From contig JAGLRT010000129.1 of NCBI GenBank assembly GCA_023136155.1, positions 1 to 7,882 on the forward strand: a stretch of 7,882 nucleotides of DNA, read 5' to 3'. Below, one piece after another: positions 1 through 6,864 of the stretch. The stretch comes from Methanosarcinales archaeon. GTDB taxonomy: Archaea > Halobacteriota > Methanosarcinia > Methanosarcinales > Methanocomedenaceae. Position numbers and translations under genes: made by a program. The number at the start of each line of letters is the position of its first letter. Positions within the stretch are counted from its first letter, which is position 1. The notes beneath the pieces are model-generated. The model had not been told where the DNA came from and ran no database searches. It worked only from the letters and a program-made list of their open reading frames with translations.

Positions 1-1235
1 ATACTTATGGTCTGCTGTTCCATGGCCTCGTGCAGGGCACTCCTGTCTTCCTTTGCCATCTTGTCCATCTCATCCACGGCAGCCATTCCCTTGTCAGCCA
101 GTACAAGGGCACCCGCTTCAAGCGTCCAACGTCCGTCACCGAACTCATCCTTGACTGCAGTAGCAGTAAGACCGGCAGACGTGGTACCCTTACCTGATGT
201 GTAGATGCCACGAGGTGATAATTTAATAGCATAACGCAACAACTGTGACTTGGCAATACCTGGGTCACCCACCAGCAGCATGTGTATATCCCCTCTTATT
301 CTGGTCCCATCCGGCAGGTGTTTAGGCACACCGCTGAACAATTGTAGTGCCATAGCTTCCTTAATCTCATCATACCCGAAAATGCTTGGAGCAATTGACC
401 CGATTATTTTGTCATAAACATCAGGAGAACTCCCCAGTTCCCAGATCTCCTTTTCATCTTCCATTGTAATATTTATCTCATCAAACTCGTGGTCTTCCCG
501 TTCAATGGACAGACCATCCAGTACAAGGTCAAAAAAGGTACTTTTCACATTGCCTTTCTCCCTCTGATAGCTTCTCAGTACGCCTGATATAGTCACCCGG
601 TCACCTGGAGCCACCTGACCTACAAGATCATCTTCAACATCAACATCCAGGGTCTGGGGCTGTTCACCGCCTCTAAGGTCTTCAGGAGATTCCTGTATCC
701 TGAGTTTCTGGGCATCAACAAACGTGGACTCTTTGACAAGCAGCCTAAAGGGACCCTGCCTGCCACACTGTTCATTGTCACAATCAAAAGGTGTCGAAAA
801 CTTAGTACTACTCTGGGGTAATTCAGTAATATGCCCGCATTTCTGGCATTCAAAAGCTGCAGTGATAAGTTTTGGTCTTACCTCAGTGGCTTTCCTGATA
901 ATACCAGTAACGCTTATTAATTTTGAAATATTATCGCTTCTAAGCTGCCTTATCTCAACATCTGTAGGAAGATTGACGATTCTGATATGGGTATCATCCA
1001 GTGTCACATCCATAGGCAAATCAATATTGTTCAGCGCCATGTTGGCATGCTGTAGCACATTATCAGGGGTTTCAAGTAATTCACTAGCGAGTTCAATACT
1101 ATATTTTTCTATATCAGGATATTCGATAATCAGGCTTTTACGCTCAGGATACTCTCCTGCCAAAGAAAGCAGCTGCTCAAAATAATAACGTTTTATGAAT
1201 TCTTCCCATGTAATTTCTGATGAATTGTCTGGCAT
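1..1235 (-). CDS. mcm: Replicative DNA helicase MCM (3' end cut by window)
   Basis: Minichromosome maintenance protein, the homohexameric 3'-5' helicase that unwinds DNA at archaeal replication forks. I translated the minus strand from the ATG at 1233-1235 and found 411 open codons to the left edge with no frameshift. The N-terminal domain covers about residues 1-110. A zinc-binding set follows at C130, C133, C152 and C157, and an OB-fold region runs to about residue 240. The AAA+ core has Walker A GDPGIAKSQ at 323-331 and Walker B with D388-E389 in AVDEMDKM. The sensor 1 and arginine finger region and any C-terminal winged helix lie outside the window. No intein interrupts the Walker A site. 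The start is chosen because MPDNSSEITWEEF leads directly into the conserved N-terminal domain; no clear Shine-Dalgarno precedes it. Upstream are an A/T tract with a TATA candidate and an ORB-like element. Identification is very secure. Confidence 0.97.
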   Translation of the reverse strand, partial: MPDNSSEITWEEFIKRYYFEQLLSLAGEYPERKSLIIEYPDIEKYSIELASELLETPDNVLQHANMALNNIDLPMDVTLDDTHIRIVNLPTDVEIRQLRSDNISKLISVTGIIRKATEVRPKLITAAFECQKCGHITELPQSSTKFSTPFDCDNEQCGRQGPFRLLVKESTFVDAQKLRIQESPEDLRGGEQPQTLDVDVEDDLVGQVAPGDRVTISGVLRSYQREKGNVKSTFFDLVLDGLSIEREDHEFDEINITMEDEKEIWELGSSPDVYDKIIGSIAPSIFGYDEIKEAMALQLFSGVPKHLPDGTRIRGDIHMLLVGDPGIAKSQLLRYAIKLSPRGIYTSGKGTTSAGLTATAVKDEFGDGRWTLEAGALVLADKGMAAVDEMDKMAKEDRSALHEAMEQQTIS

Positions 1236-1317
1236 TTCTAAATCTTAGGTTAAGTCAAACTATCATATGAATGTTGTGAATAAGAGTGGACTGAAAGTAT
1301 TATTGCTACTGTTTTTC

Positions 1318-1338
1318 TTCGAGTGGAAACGAAGGGGT
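1318..1338 (+). promoter_or_regulatory. Origin recognition box (ORB)-like Orc1/Cdc6 site
   Basis: The plus strand contains GTGGAAACGAAGGGGT (1323-1338), preceded by TTCGA. From memory of the family, archaeal ORBs combine a short dyad of TTCCA-n-TGGAA type, the core GGAAAC, and a G-string. This site has GGAAAC at 1325-1330 and GGGG at 1334-1337 in the expected order and spacing; the left dyad half differs by about one base. It also forms the 5-bp inverted repeat CTTCG/CGAAG (1317-1321 and 1330-1334). A run of 26 consecutive A/T bases (1340-1365) follows directly, as in a duplex-unwinding element. Only one copy was found in the window, whereas full origins usually have several near an orc1/cdc6 gene. 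It may therefore be an isolated regulatory site or the edge of an origin. The match is seen in the sequence; binding is inferred. Confidence 0.6.
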
Positions 1339-1340
1339 GT

Positions 1341-1349
1341 TAATATAAA
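1341..1349 (-). promoter_or_regulatory. Candidate TATA box of mcm
   Basis: Read on the minus strand this is TTTATATTA, the best TATA-like stretch upstream of mcm. It is centred near 1345 and would place the transcription start near 1319, giving a leader of about 84 nt before the ATG. The whole neighbourhood (1340-1365) is A/T only, so the exact box is uncertain. The ORB-like element at 1318-1338 would lie exactly between the box and the predicted start. Confidence 0.4.
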
Positions 1350-1452
1350 TAATTAAATATTAAAATGACCTGTCATGTTTGCAGTCATACAGAATAAACA
1401 TGTGCAATATGTGTATAAAAAACTGATTCGTGCAAGCAAGATTTTCATCTTT

Positions 1453-1695
1453 TTAATATACTCCCGTTGTAACGATTATGTCGGTGGACAGGCTGATCTT
1501 CATCACGTTGCGTATTTGTTGTACTTTTTCGGGAGTTAGTTTTCCGAGATAGGTGATTATTCTTTTTTTGTTCTTGCCGTTTTCTCGATATGATACTGCA
1601 GTTGAGTAGTAATTGTAGGTGTCATTTTTGCATGGTAGATAGTGAATTTGGATGTGATACTGGAGAACATGGGTTAGAACTAAAAAATAGGTCAT
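1453..1695 (-). pseudogene. Transposase N-terminal remnant (IS4-superfamily, IS1634-like)
   Basis: An 80-codon frame whose residues from about 18 onward resemble the N-terminal segment of large IS4-superfamily transposases found in Methanosarcina-type genomes. The visible signature is STAVSYRENGKNKKRIITYL followed by GKLTPEKVQQIRNVMK. An intact protein of this kind is several hundred residues long and carries a DDE catalytic core. Here the frame stops after IIVTTGVY, and the downstream minus-strand sequence contains no recognisable continuation. The first 17 residues are less family-like, and the frame stays open upstream to a stop at 1729-1731, so the start is uncertain. I read it as a decayed 5' fragment of an insertion sequence between the divergent mcm and argS genes. 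Family assignment is from memory of related proteins and is moderate. It could instead be a small expressed orphan, which is less likely. Confidence 0.55.
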
Positions 1696-1710
1696 CTCAA
1701 AGAAACAATT

Positions 1711-1734
1711 ATGTAGATAGCCATCTATTTACAT
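1711..1734. repeat. 24-bp imperfect palindrome upstream of argS
   Basis: The arms ATGTAGATAG (1711-1720) and CTATTTACAT (1725-1734) pair at 9 of 10 positions, with one G-T pair, around a 4-base centre. The element ends 22 bases before the first argS ATG. It overlaps CTATTTACA, which is at a suitable distance to be the argS TATA box for a nearly leaderless mRNA. It could be an operator for a dimeric repressor, an RNA hairpin, or an end of the neighbouring insertion sequence. The sequence does not decide between these. Confidence 0.55.
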
Positions 1735-1756
1735 CCCCTTAAATAACAATACGCTG

Positions 1757-3463
1757 ATGACTATGTTTCTACAATTCAAATCACAGGTTTCACAAGCCCT
1801 TACATCTGCCCTGGAAGCAAACAGTCTGGAAATAACAGACCTTAGCTTTGAAGAGTCAATCCATGCCGATATTGCCTCATCGGTAGCGTTCAGGCTGGCC
1901 CCGGTATGCCGGCAAAGCCCAAAGGACATTGCAGAAATGCTGGCTGGCTCCATTGAACTGCCCAAAGATGGACTAATCGACAGGGTCGAGACCTCCGGGC
2001 CTTATCTTAACTTCTTTGTTAACCCCACATTTTTGGGCCGCACCTTGTCTGACATACGAGCACTGGGGCCGGATTATGGCGCCCAGACCGGACGTGGCAA
2101 GGTCATACTGGAACACACATCTGCTAACCCCAATGGCCCCTTGCATGTCGGACATATTCGCAATTCCATTATCGGGGACATCCTTGCCCGCATTCTTAAA
2201 AAGGCAGGGTATGAAGTCGAGACCCAGTATTACATTAATGACATGGGCAGGCAGATAGCCATAGTTTCATGGGCGCTGGAACATTTTGATTTTGATACTT
2301 CAAAGAAATCAGACCATGCCATCGCTGACATATACATCAAAGCGAACAGGGTATTGAAAGACGAACCAGAAAAGGTAGCCGAAATCGATGAACTGATGCA
2401 GCGTATCGAACATGGTGACCTTGACGTGGCAGAGCGGTTCAAACATGCCGTTGACCTTGCCATGGAAGGCATTAAACATACCCTTGAATGCATGAACGTC
2501 CACCATGATTCTTTTGCCTGGGAGTCAACTTATGTCCGCAACAGCGATGTGAGCACAACTATTGACCGTATTAAGGATACGGGCAGGGCTGTTGTTGATG
2601 ATGGCGCTCTGATGGTCAACCTTACTGACTATGGTTTTGAGAAAAAACTGGTTATCCAGCGCAGTGACGGCACTTCCCTGTACACCACCAGGGACCTGGC
2701 ATACCACCTGTGGAAAGCCGGGCAATGCGACAGGATGATAGATGTGCTTGGAGCTGACCATAAACTGATATCGGGTCAGTTGAAAGCTGTATTGAACTCA
2801 CTGGGTGAGAATGAGCCAGAGATTGTGATATTCGAATTCGTATCGCTGCCCGAGGGCAGCATGAGTACCCGACAGGGTAAGTTCATCAGTACCGATGAAT
2901 TGCTGGACCAGATAGATATCCAGGCAATGGCAGAAGTGGAAAAGCGCAGGCCAGACACGGATGATGATTTTAAACATAAAGTGGCAAATTTCGTGGGAAT
3001 AGGCGCAGTCAGGTACGATGTGGTCAAAGTATCACCTGAGAAATCCACAGTCTTTGACTGGCGGGAGGCGCTGGATTTTGAAAAGCAAGGTGCTCCGTTC
3101 ATCCAGTACAGTCATGCCAGAGCATGCAGTATAATGGTAAATGCAGAAGAATCAGGGATAAATCTGGCTGCCATGGAATACGACATATCCATGCTGGTGG
3201 AAGACCAGGAAATCGAACTTATAAAAAACCTTGCACGGTTCTCTGCTGTCATTGACTCGGCGGCCTCGGACCTGAAACCCCATCACCTTGCCACCTATGC
3301 ACGGGAACTGGCCGATTCTTTCAATCAGTTCTACAGATATGTTCCTGTGTTAAATGCCGAACCGCAACTGCGGGACTCAAGATTGGTATTGGTGGACTGT
3401 GCACGGATTGTACTGGCAATCGTGCTGGGCACTCTGGGCATATATGCACCAAAGAACATGTGA
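1757..3463 (+). CDS. argS: Arginyl-tRNA synthetase
   Basis: Class Ia aminoacyl-tRNA synthetase that charges tRNA-Arg with arginine using ATP in the cytoplasm. At 568 residues it has the usual family length. The N-terminal add-on domain that contacts the tRNA D-loop covers about residues 1-105. The catalytic Rossmann fold carries the HIGH-type signature in NPNGPLHVGHIRNS (H130, H133). The KMSKS loop is represented by MSTRQGK at 369-375, a degenerate form as in many ArgRS. The DALR anticodon-binding domain starts near FIQYSHARACSI (about residue 448) and the protein ends APKNM, close to the common APERM ending. Two starts are possible: 1757 (MTMFLQFK) or 1763 (MFLQFK). The second matches the usual archaeal ArgRS beginning, and neither has a good ribosome binding site. 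purS follows after 68 bp on the same strand. Confidence 0.97.
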   Translation: MTMFLQFKSQVSQALTSALEANSLEITDLSFEESIHADIASSVAFRLAPVCRQSPKDIAEMLAGSIELPKDGLIDRVETSGPYLNFFVNPTFLGRTLSDIRALGPDYGAQTGRGKVILEHTSANPNGPLHVGHIRNSIIGDILARILKKAGYEVETQYYINDMGRQIAIVSWALEHFDFDTSKKSDHAIADIYIKANRVLKDEPEKVAEIDELMQRIEHGDLDVAERFKHAVDLAMEGIKHTLECMNVHHDSFAWESTYVRNSDVSTTIDRIKDTGRAVVDDGALMVNLTDYGFEKKLVIQRSDGTSLYTTRDLAYHLWKAGQCDRMIDVLGADHKLISGQLKAVLNSLGENEPEIVIFEFVSLPEGSMSTRQGKFISTDELLDQIDIQAMAEVEKRRPDTDDDFKHKVANFVGIGAVRYDVVKVSPEKSTVFDWREALDFEKQGAPFIQYSHARACSIMVNAEESGINLAAMEYDISMLVEDQEIELIKNLARFSAVIDSAASDLKPHHLATYARELADSFNQFYRYVPVLNAEPQLRDSRLVLVDCARIVLAIVLGTLGIYAPKNM

Positions 3464-3517
3464 GTAATACCGAAAAGGTAATTATTGTTCTGCTCCTAAA
3501 ATACATTGTCAGATTCT

Positions 3518-3522
3518 GAGGT
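3518..3522 (+). promoter_or_regulatory. Ribosome binding site of purS
   Basis: GAGGT lies 9 bases before the purS ATG at 3532 and is complementary to the archaeal 16S 3' end. The adjoining TTTATATAA looks like a TATA box, but it is too close to the ATG to start a message that includes the gene start. A better promoter candidate is CCTAAAATAC at 3495-3504, although read-through from argS is equally possible. Confidence 0.5.
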
Positions 3523-3531
3523 TTATATAAA

Positions 3532-3783
3532 ATGCAATACCACGCCGAAGTTACCATTGGGCTTAAAAATGGAATGTTAGACCCTGAAGCAACTACTGTC
3601 CAGAAGGCACTTGAACACCTTGGTTTTACCACCAAATCCCTGCAGATGCAAAAACGGTTCATTCTTGACCTTGATGCAACGTCCATTGATGAAGCGCGAG
3701 CCAGGGTGAATGATATGTGCATGCGCCTGCTTGCAAATCCTGTTATACATAATTACGATATTGTTATCGAGGAATCAGGATGA
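3532..3783 (+). CDS. purS: Phosphoribosylformylglycinamidine synthase subunit PurS
   Basis: Small structural subunit of the three-part FGAM synthase (PurS-PurQ-PurL), which converts FGAR, glutamine and ATP to FGAM in step four of purine synthesis. A PurS dimer bridges the PurL synthetase and the PurQ glutaminase. The protein has 83 residues, normal for the family. It begins with the typical first strand MQYHAEVTIGLKNGMLDPEA, followed by a helix containing KALEHLGF, and closes with a strand around NPVIHNYDIVIEE. The start is supported by GAGGT 9 bases upstream and by the strand beginning immediately after the ATG. Its stop overlaps the purQ start as ATGA, so the two are co-translated. purL is not in the window. 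Confidence 0.95.
   Translation: MQYHAEVTIGLKNGMLDPEATTVQKALEHLGFTTKSLQMQKRFILDLDATSIDEARARVNDMCMRLLANPVIHNYDIVIEESG
3769..3774 (+). promoter_or_regulatory. Ribosome binding site of purQ, inside purS
   Basis: GAGGAA lies 5 bases before the purQ ATG at 3780, within the last codons of purS. It supports the choice of purQ start and translational coupling through the ATGA overlap. Confidence 0.6.
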
Positions 3784-4472
3784 AAATCGCAGTCCTTCAG
3801 TTCGGCGGTAGCAACTGCGACCATGACGTGCACTACGTGCTCACCGAAGTTATTGGTGTGGATGCCGACCTGGTATGGTACAAAGATGAACTGGAAGGGT
3901 ATGATGGTGTAGTGGTACCCGGCGGATTCTCTTATGGCGATTACCTGCGCGCAGGTGCCATCGCTGCAAGGGCACCTATAATGAATTCACTAAGGAGGAT
4001 GGCAGATAAAGGACTGCCTGTGGTGGGTATATGTAACGGGTTTCAGATACTGGTGGAATCAGGACTATTACCTGGTGCACTTATGACCAACCGCTACCCG
4101 AAATTCAGGTGTGAATGGGTCAGCCTGAGAGTGGAGAACAATACTTCCCCGTTCACCAATTCCTTCAAACCGGGTGAGGTCATCCGGATACCTATTGCAC
4201 ACATGGAAGGGAATTATTTTGCAGATGAGCACACTTTGTCCGGACTTGATTCACAGAAGAGGGTAGCATTCAGGTACGTGGATGAAAAAGGCAATACTAC
4301 TGATGAAGCAAACCCCAACGGCTCCGTTGAAAACATTGCTGGAATCATTAATGAGCAAGGTAATGTCTTAGGAATGATGCCCCATCCGGAGCGGGCATCC
4401 GAGCAGATCCTTGGTTCAGAGGACGGTAAAAAGATTTTCGATTCAATGGTTTCTTACATTTCCTCAATCTGA
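3780..4472 (+). CDS. purQ: Phosphoribosylformylglycinamidine synthase subunit PurQ (glutaminase)
   Basis: Class I glutamine amidotransferase subunit of FGAM synthase; it hydrolyses glutamine and passes ammonia to PurL. The length of 230 residues is typical. It opens with KIAVLQFGGSNCDHD, the conserved PurQ beginning. It continues with VVPGGFSYGDYLRAGAIAA, which supplies the oxyanion region. The nucleophile is C85 in VGICNGFQIL, and the catalytic pair H202 and E204 is in MMPHPERASE, so the triad is complete and the enzyme should be active. Start at 3780 overlaps the purS stop by 4 bases and has GAGGAA upstream. The gene is followed by a hairpin-rich 170-bp spacer. Confidence 0.96.
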   Translation: MKIAVLQFGGSNCDHDVHYVLTEVIGVDADLVWYKDELEGYDGVVVPGGFSYGDYLRAGAIAARAPIMNSLRRMADKGLPVVGICNGFQILVESGLLPGALMTNRYPKFRCEWVSLRVENNTSPFTNSFKPGEVIRIPIAHMEGNYFADEHTLSGLDSQKRVAFRYVDEKGNTTDEANPNGSVENIAGIINEQGNVLGMMPHPERASEQILGSEDGKKIFDSMVSYISSI

Positions 4473-4497
4473 CATATTGACAAAATGAAGCTCCCCC

Positions 4498-4535
4498 CTG
4501 TAGAACTGTGATGAATTTCATGTTTCAGGCTACAG
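4498..4535 (+). repeat. Nested inverted repeats downstream of purQ
   Basis: The outer arms CTGTAG (4498-4503) and CTACAG (4530-4535) enclose a perfect inner inverted repeat ATGAA-T-TTCAT (4511-4521). Only C's precede the left arm and no U-tract follows the right arm, so this is not a typical terminator. It may be a 3' stabilising structure for the purSQ message. The rest of the 170-bp spacer shows only the promoter of the next gene. Confidence 0.4.
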
Positions 4536-4608
4536 AGGTTACATTGACCATGGCTTGTTTCAACCGCATCAAAGCTGCAGGGTATAACGATTAAGGTAAA
4601 AAGTTATC

Positions 4609-4616
4609 TTTATAAA
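4609..4616 (+). promoter_or_regulatory. TATA box of the UbiB-like kinase gene
   Basis: TTTATAAA is a near-ideal archaeal TATA box centred about 30 bases before the ATG at 4643. This predicts a start of transcription a few bases before the ATG, hence a leaderless or very short-leader message. That agrees with the lack of a Shine-Dalgarno there, and it suggests the gene is transcribed separately from purSQ. Confidence 0.6.
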
Positions 4617-4642
4617 CATATACAGCGCTGATATTAAACGGG

Positions 4643-6262
4643 ATGTTCAACAAGATTAAACGTTATATTAAAATCACACGGGTTTTTTACAAATACCGAT
4701 TGTTTAGTATATTATCTAAAGAGTCCAGGTTAAGAGCAGAATCGGTAAACCTGTGTACCTGTCCGATTGATTCCGAGCGCAGGTCCAGTTCAGTAAATCT
4801 CCGTAAGGCCTTGGAAGAATTAGGGCCCAGTTTTATCAAACTTGGTCAGGCCATGAGTAAACGGCCTGATATTGTTCCTATTGAATACGGTGCCGAACTT
4901 GAAAAACTTCAAGAAAGAGTGCAGCCGTATGATTTTGAAAGAATGCAGGAAGCTTTCAGTGTCGTGCGTGGTAATACTTCAAATGAGACAGGGGTATCGA
5001 ACGATTTCACTACACTATTTGATAAGTTCAACAAAGAACCAATAGCTAGCGCTTCTATCGCCCAGGTATACGAAGCCGTGCTAAACGGGGAGAACGTGGC
5101 TGTCAAGATTGCCAGGCCAGGCATGATGGATGTAATCAACCTTGATCTGGATATACTATATGATTTGAAGTTCATTTTCCTGAAGCTACTAAAAATCAAT
5201 GACAAGATTGACATTGAAGGTTTCCTTGAAGAATTCAAGACTATGCTAAACCGTGAATTGGATTACCGGAATGAAGCCCTCAACATGGAACGGTTCAGGG
5301 ATAATTTCAAAGATTTCAAACATGTGCATATTCCTAAGGTCAACTGGGAGTTGACCAATGACAATATGATTGTAATGGAACACATTTACGGTGTGACGCT
5401 AAGGGAATACAGGGCATTCAATTCGACTGAGAAAAAAAGGGTTGCAAAACTTATCTCATCCAGTTTTCTCAAAATGGTTTACATAGACGGATTCTTCCAT
5501 GCAGACCCCCATCCGGGTAACATATTCGTCATGAAAAATGGCAATATTGCATATCTTGACTTCGGTGCTGTCGGGAAGCTTGATTCTGATATCATGAAAG
5601 ATATGTACACAGTATTCTATGCTGTCTACATAAAAGATGTTGACATGGTTGCTACTTCAATGTTAAAAATGTCTCACAAAAATGTTGATGAAATTGACAT
5701 TCATGCCTTCAAATGGGATGTTGACGAACTTATATCCAGACAACATTATGATAGGGGTGAACGGCACAGTGATGATTTTGTCAAACTTGCATTGAAATAT
5801 GACCTTTCTTTGCCTCGCACATTTTCGCTGCTTGAACGTGCTCTTGTCCTGGTTGAAAGTACCTGTCTTGACCTTGACCCGGATTTTAATCTCATGGATG
5901 AAGTTAAAGCCCTGTCCAGGGAAGTTGCCAAGAAAAAGTATTCGCCTACAAAAATGGTGGAAGATTTCCAGATGGAGTGGGACAACATCTATGAGGCTTT
6001 TAAAAGCGTACCATCTGGCATTAATGATATATTTGAAACGTTAAGGATCATTAAAACGTTGAACATCGACAAACAGGAAAATGCTGCCAAAAAAGAACGT
6101 TTCGTTAAAAGTGTTTTACAAAGTATTTACATTGTTGCTTTGCTGGTATCGTCAGCTGCACTGCTGGTATTTGCACGAGGGGAACCTTTTCTGGAGATGG
6201 TAGGTATTGGCGGGTTTGCTATCAGCATCATTCTGGGCATAATGGTAATATTTAAAAAATAG
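4643..6262 (+). CDS. AarF/ABC1/UbiB-family atypical protein kinase-like protein
   Basis: Member of the UbiB/ADCK atypical kinase family, 539 residues, membrane-anchored. Family hallmarks appear in order. The KxGQ motif is K66-Q69 in SFIKLGQAMSKRPDIVP. An alanine-rich nucleotide loop ASASIAQV is at 135-142. The invariant lysine is K155 in VAVKIARPG. The catalytic-type segment HADPHPGNIF has D288 and N293, and DFG is at 306-308. Two hydrophobic helices end the protein (about 491-511 and 518-537) with little between them, a membrane hairpin as in bacterial UbiB. Relatives support ubiquinone or coenzyme Q synthesis and isoprenoid lipid handling through ATPase activity. Methanogen-type archaea lack ubiquinone, so a role with methanophenazine, menaquinone or archaeal lipids is only inference. 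It has its own TATA box, and its last 11 bases overlap the convergent nitroreductase gene. Confidence 0.92.
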   Translation: MFNKIKRYIKITRVFYKYRLFSILSKESRLRAESVNLCTCPIDSERRSSSVNLRKALEELGPSFIKLGQAMSKRPDIVPIEYGAELEKLQERVQPYDFERMQEAFSVVRGNTSNETGVSNDFTTLFDKFNKEPIASASIAQVYEAVLNGENVAVKIARPGMMDVINLDLDILYDLKFIFLKLLKINDKIDIEGFLEEFKTMLNRELDYRNEALNMERFRDNFKDFKHVHIPKVNWELTNDNMIVMEHIYGVTLREYRAFNSTEKKRVAKLISSSFLKMVYIDGFFHADPHPGNIFVMKNGNIAYLDFGAVGKLDSDIMKDMYTVFYAVYIKDVDMVATSMLKMSHKNVDEIDIHAFKWDVDELISRQHYDRGERHSDDFVKLALKYDLSLPRTFSLLERALVLVESTCLDLDPDFNLMDEVKALSREVAKKKYSPTKMVEDFQMEWDNIYEAFKSVPSGINDIFETLRIIKTLNIDKQENAAKKERFVKSVLQSIYIVALLVSSAALLVFARGEPFLEMVGIGGFAISIILGIMVIFKK

Positions 6263-6785
6263 GTTTGCTGAACCGTTCTGCAAAGCTAATCTCTGAAATG
6301 TCGCGGCGCACGCCTGGCTTGCTGCCACCGGGCGCAGGGTAACCCACTGCAATAACTGCCATCAGTTCCATTGATTCCGGTGCTTCAAGAATACGGCACA
6401 CTTCAGTTTTGCGGTTCAATATCTCGCCAAGCCATACGGCACCCAGTCCCAGACCATGGACTGCAAGTAACATGTTCTGTATGGCTGCACCGCATGCCTG
6501 ACTATCCTTGGTATGGTCATACATCACATCTTCATCAAGGAATACTGCAATCAAAAGGGGTGCCCCTCGGATGATAGCTCCATACCGGGTACATTCTGCC
6601 ATTGAGGCTATAAGTCCCGGCTCCTTTACTACCACAAAACGCCAGGGCTGGTTGTTCAGGCCAGACGGTGCCCACTGGCCAGCTTCAAGAATCTCTGAGA
6701 TTCGCTCATCTTCTACGGGCCTGTCTAAAAATTGCCTGACACTCCTGCGGGATTTAATAACATCAATTATCCGGACTGGCTTCAT
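6252..6785 (-). CDS. Nitroreductase-family FMN oxidoreductase
   Basis: Small flavoenzyme of the nitroreductase fold, 177 residues, expected to bind FMN as a dimer and use NAD(P)H or another donor; the natural substrate is not readable from sequence. It begins with the family signature RRSVRQF (residues 13-19), whose basic residues contact the FMN phosphate. WAPSGLNNQPWRFVVV (38-53) follows, then the helix AAIQNMLLAVHGLGLGAVWLG (about 100-120), which packs near the flavin, and AVIAVGYPAPG near the end. Length is at the short end of the family but all core motifs are present. The minus-strand start at 6785 has AGGTAGA five bases upstream. Its end overlaps the 3' end of the kinase gene by 11 bp. 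In methanogen-type archaea such proteins are often annotated as F420- or NADPH-linked reductases, but nothing here decides that. Confidence 0.92.
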   Translation of the reverse strand: MKPVRIIDVIKSRRSVRQFLDRPVEDERISEILEAGQWAPSGLNNQPWRFVVVKEPGLIASMAECTRYGAIIRGAPLLIAVFLDEDVMYDHTKDSQACGAAIQNMLLAVHGLGLGAVWLGEILNRKTEVCRILEAPESMELMAVIAVGYPAPGGSKPGVRRDISEISFAERFSKPIF

Positions 6786-6839
6786 TGAAATCTACCTACT
6801 TAAATGACTGCAAGCGTCAGTAAACTCTTGTTGGTATGC

Positions 6840-6846
6840 AAAAAAA
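6840..6846 (-). terminator. Oligo-U termination signal after the lipoprotein gene
   Basis: On the minus strand seven consecutive T's lie about 18 bases after the lipoprotein stop, with no clear hairpin. Archaeal RNA polymerase can stop at such U-runs alone, so this could end the lipoprotein message before the nitroreductase gene. Support is weak. Confidence 0.35.
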
Positions 6847-6864
6847 TGAAATTATTTAAAGGAA

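Noticed and set aside
7..204. Plus-strand frame at the left edge
   Set aside because: It is antisense to the Walker B region of mcm.
724..1185. 153-codon plus-strand frame opposite mcm
   Set aside because: It lies wholly antisense to a well-conserved helicase domain, has no family-like motifs and no ribosome binding site.
1317..1334. CTTCG/CGAAG inverted repeat as a terminator or CRISPR repeat unit
   Set aside because: The stem is only 5 bp, there is no U-tract on the minus strand and no repeated copy. The ORB reading explains both the dyad and the G-run better.
3523..3531. TTTATATAA just before purS as a promoter TATA box
   Set aside because: It is too near the ATG; transcription would begin about 20 bases inside purS. 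It is more likely chance A/T sequence beside the ribosome binding site.
3321..3722. 133-codon minus-strand frame across the argS end and purS
   Set aside because: It is antisense to two certain genes, and its composition is that of a shadow frame.
4508..4560. Possible C/D box small RNA starting at GTGATGA (4508-4514) after purQ
   Set aside because: The C box matches, but no CTGA D or D' box and no C' box follow at the required distances.
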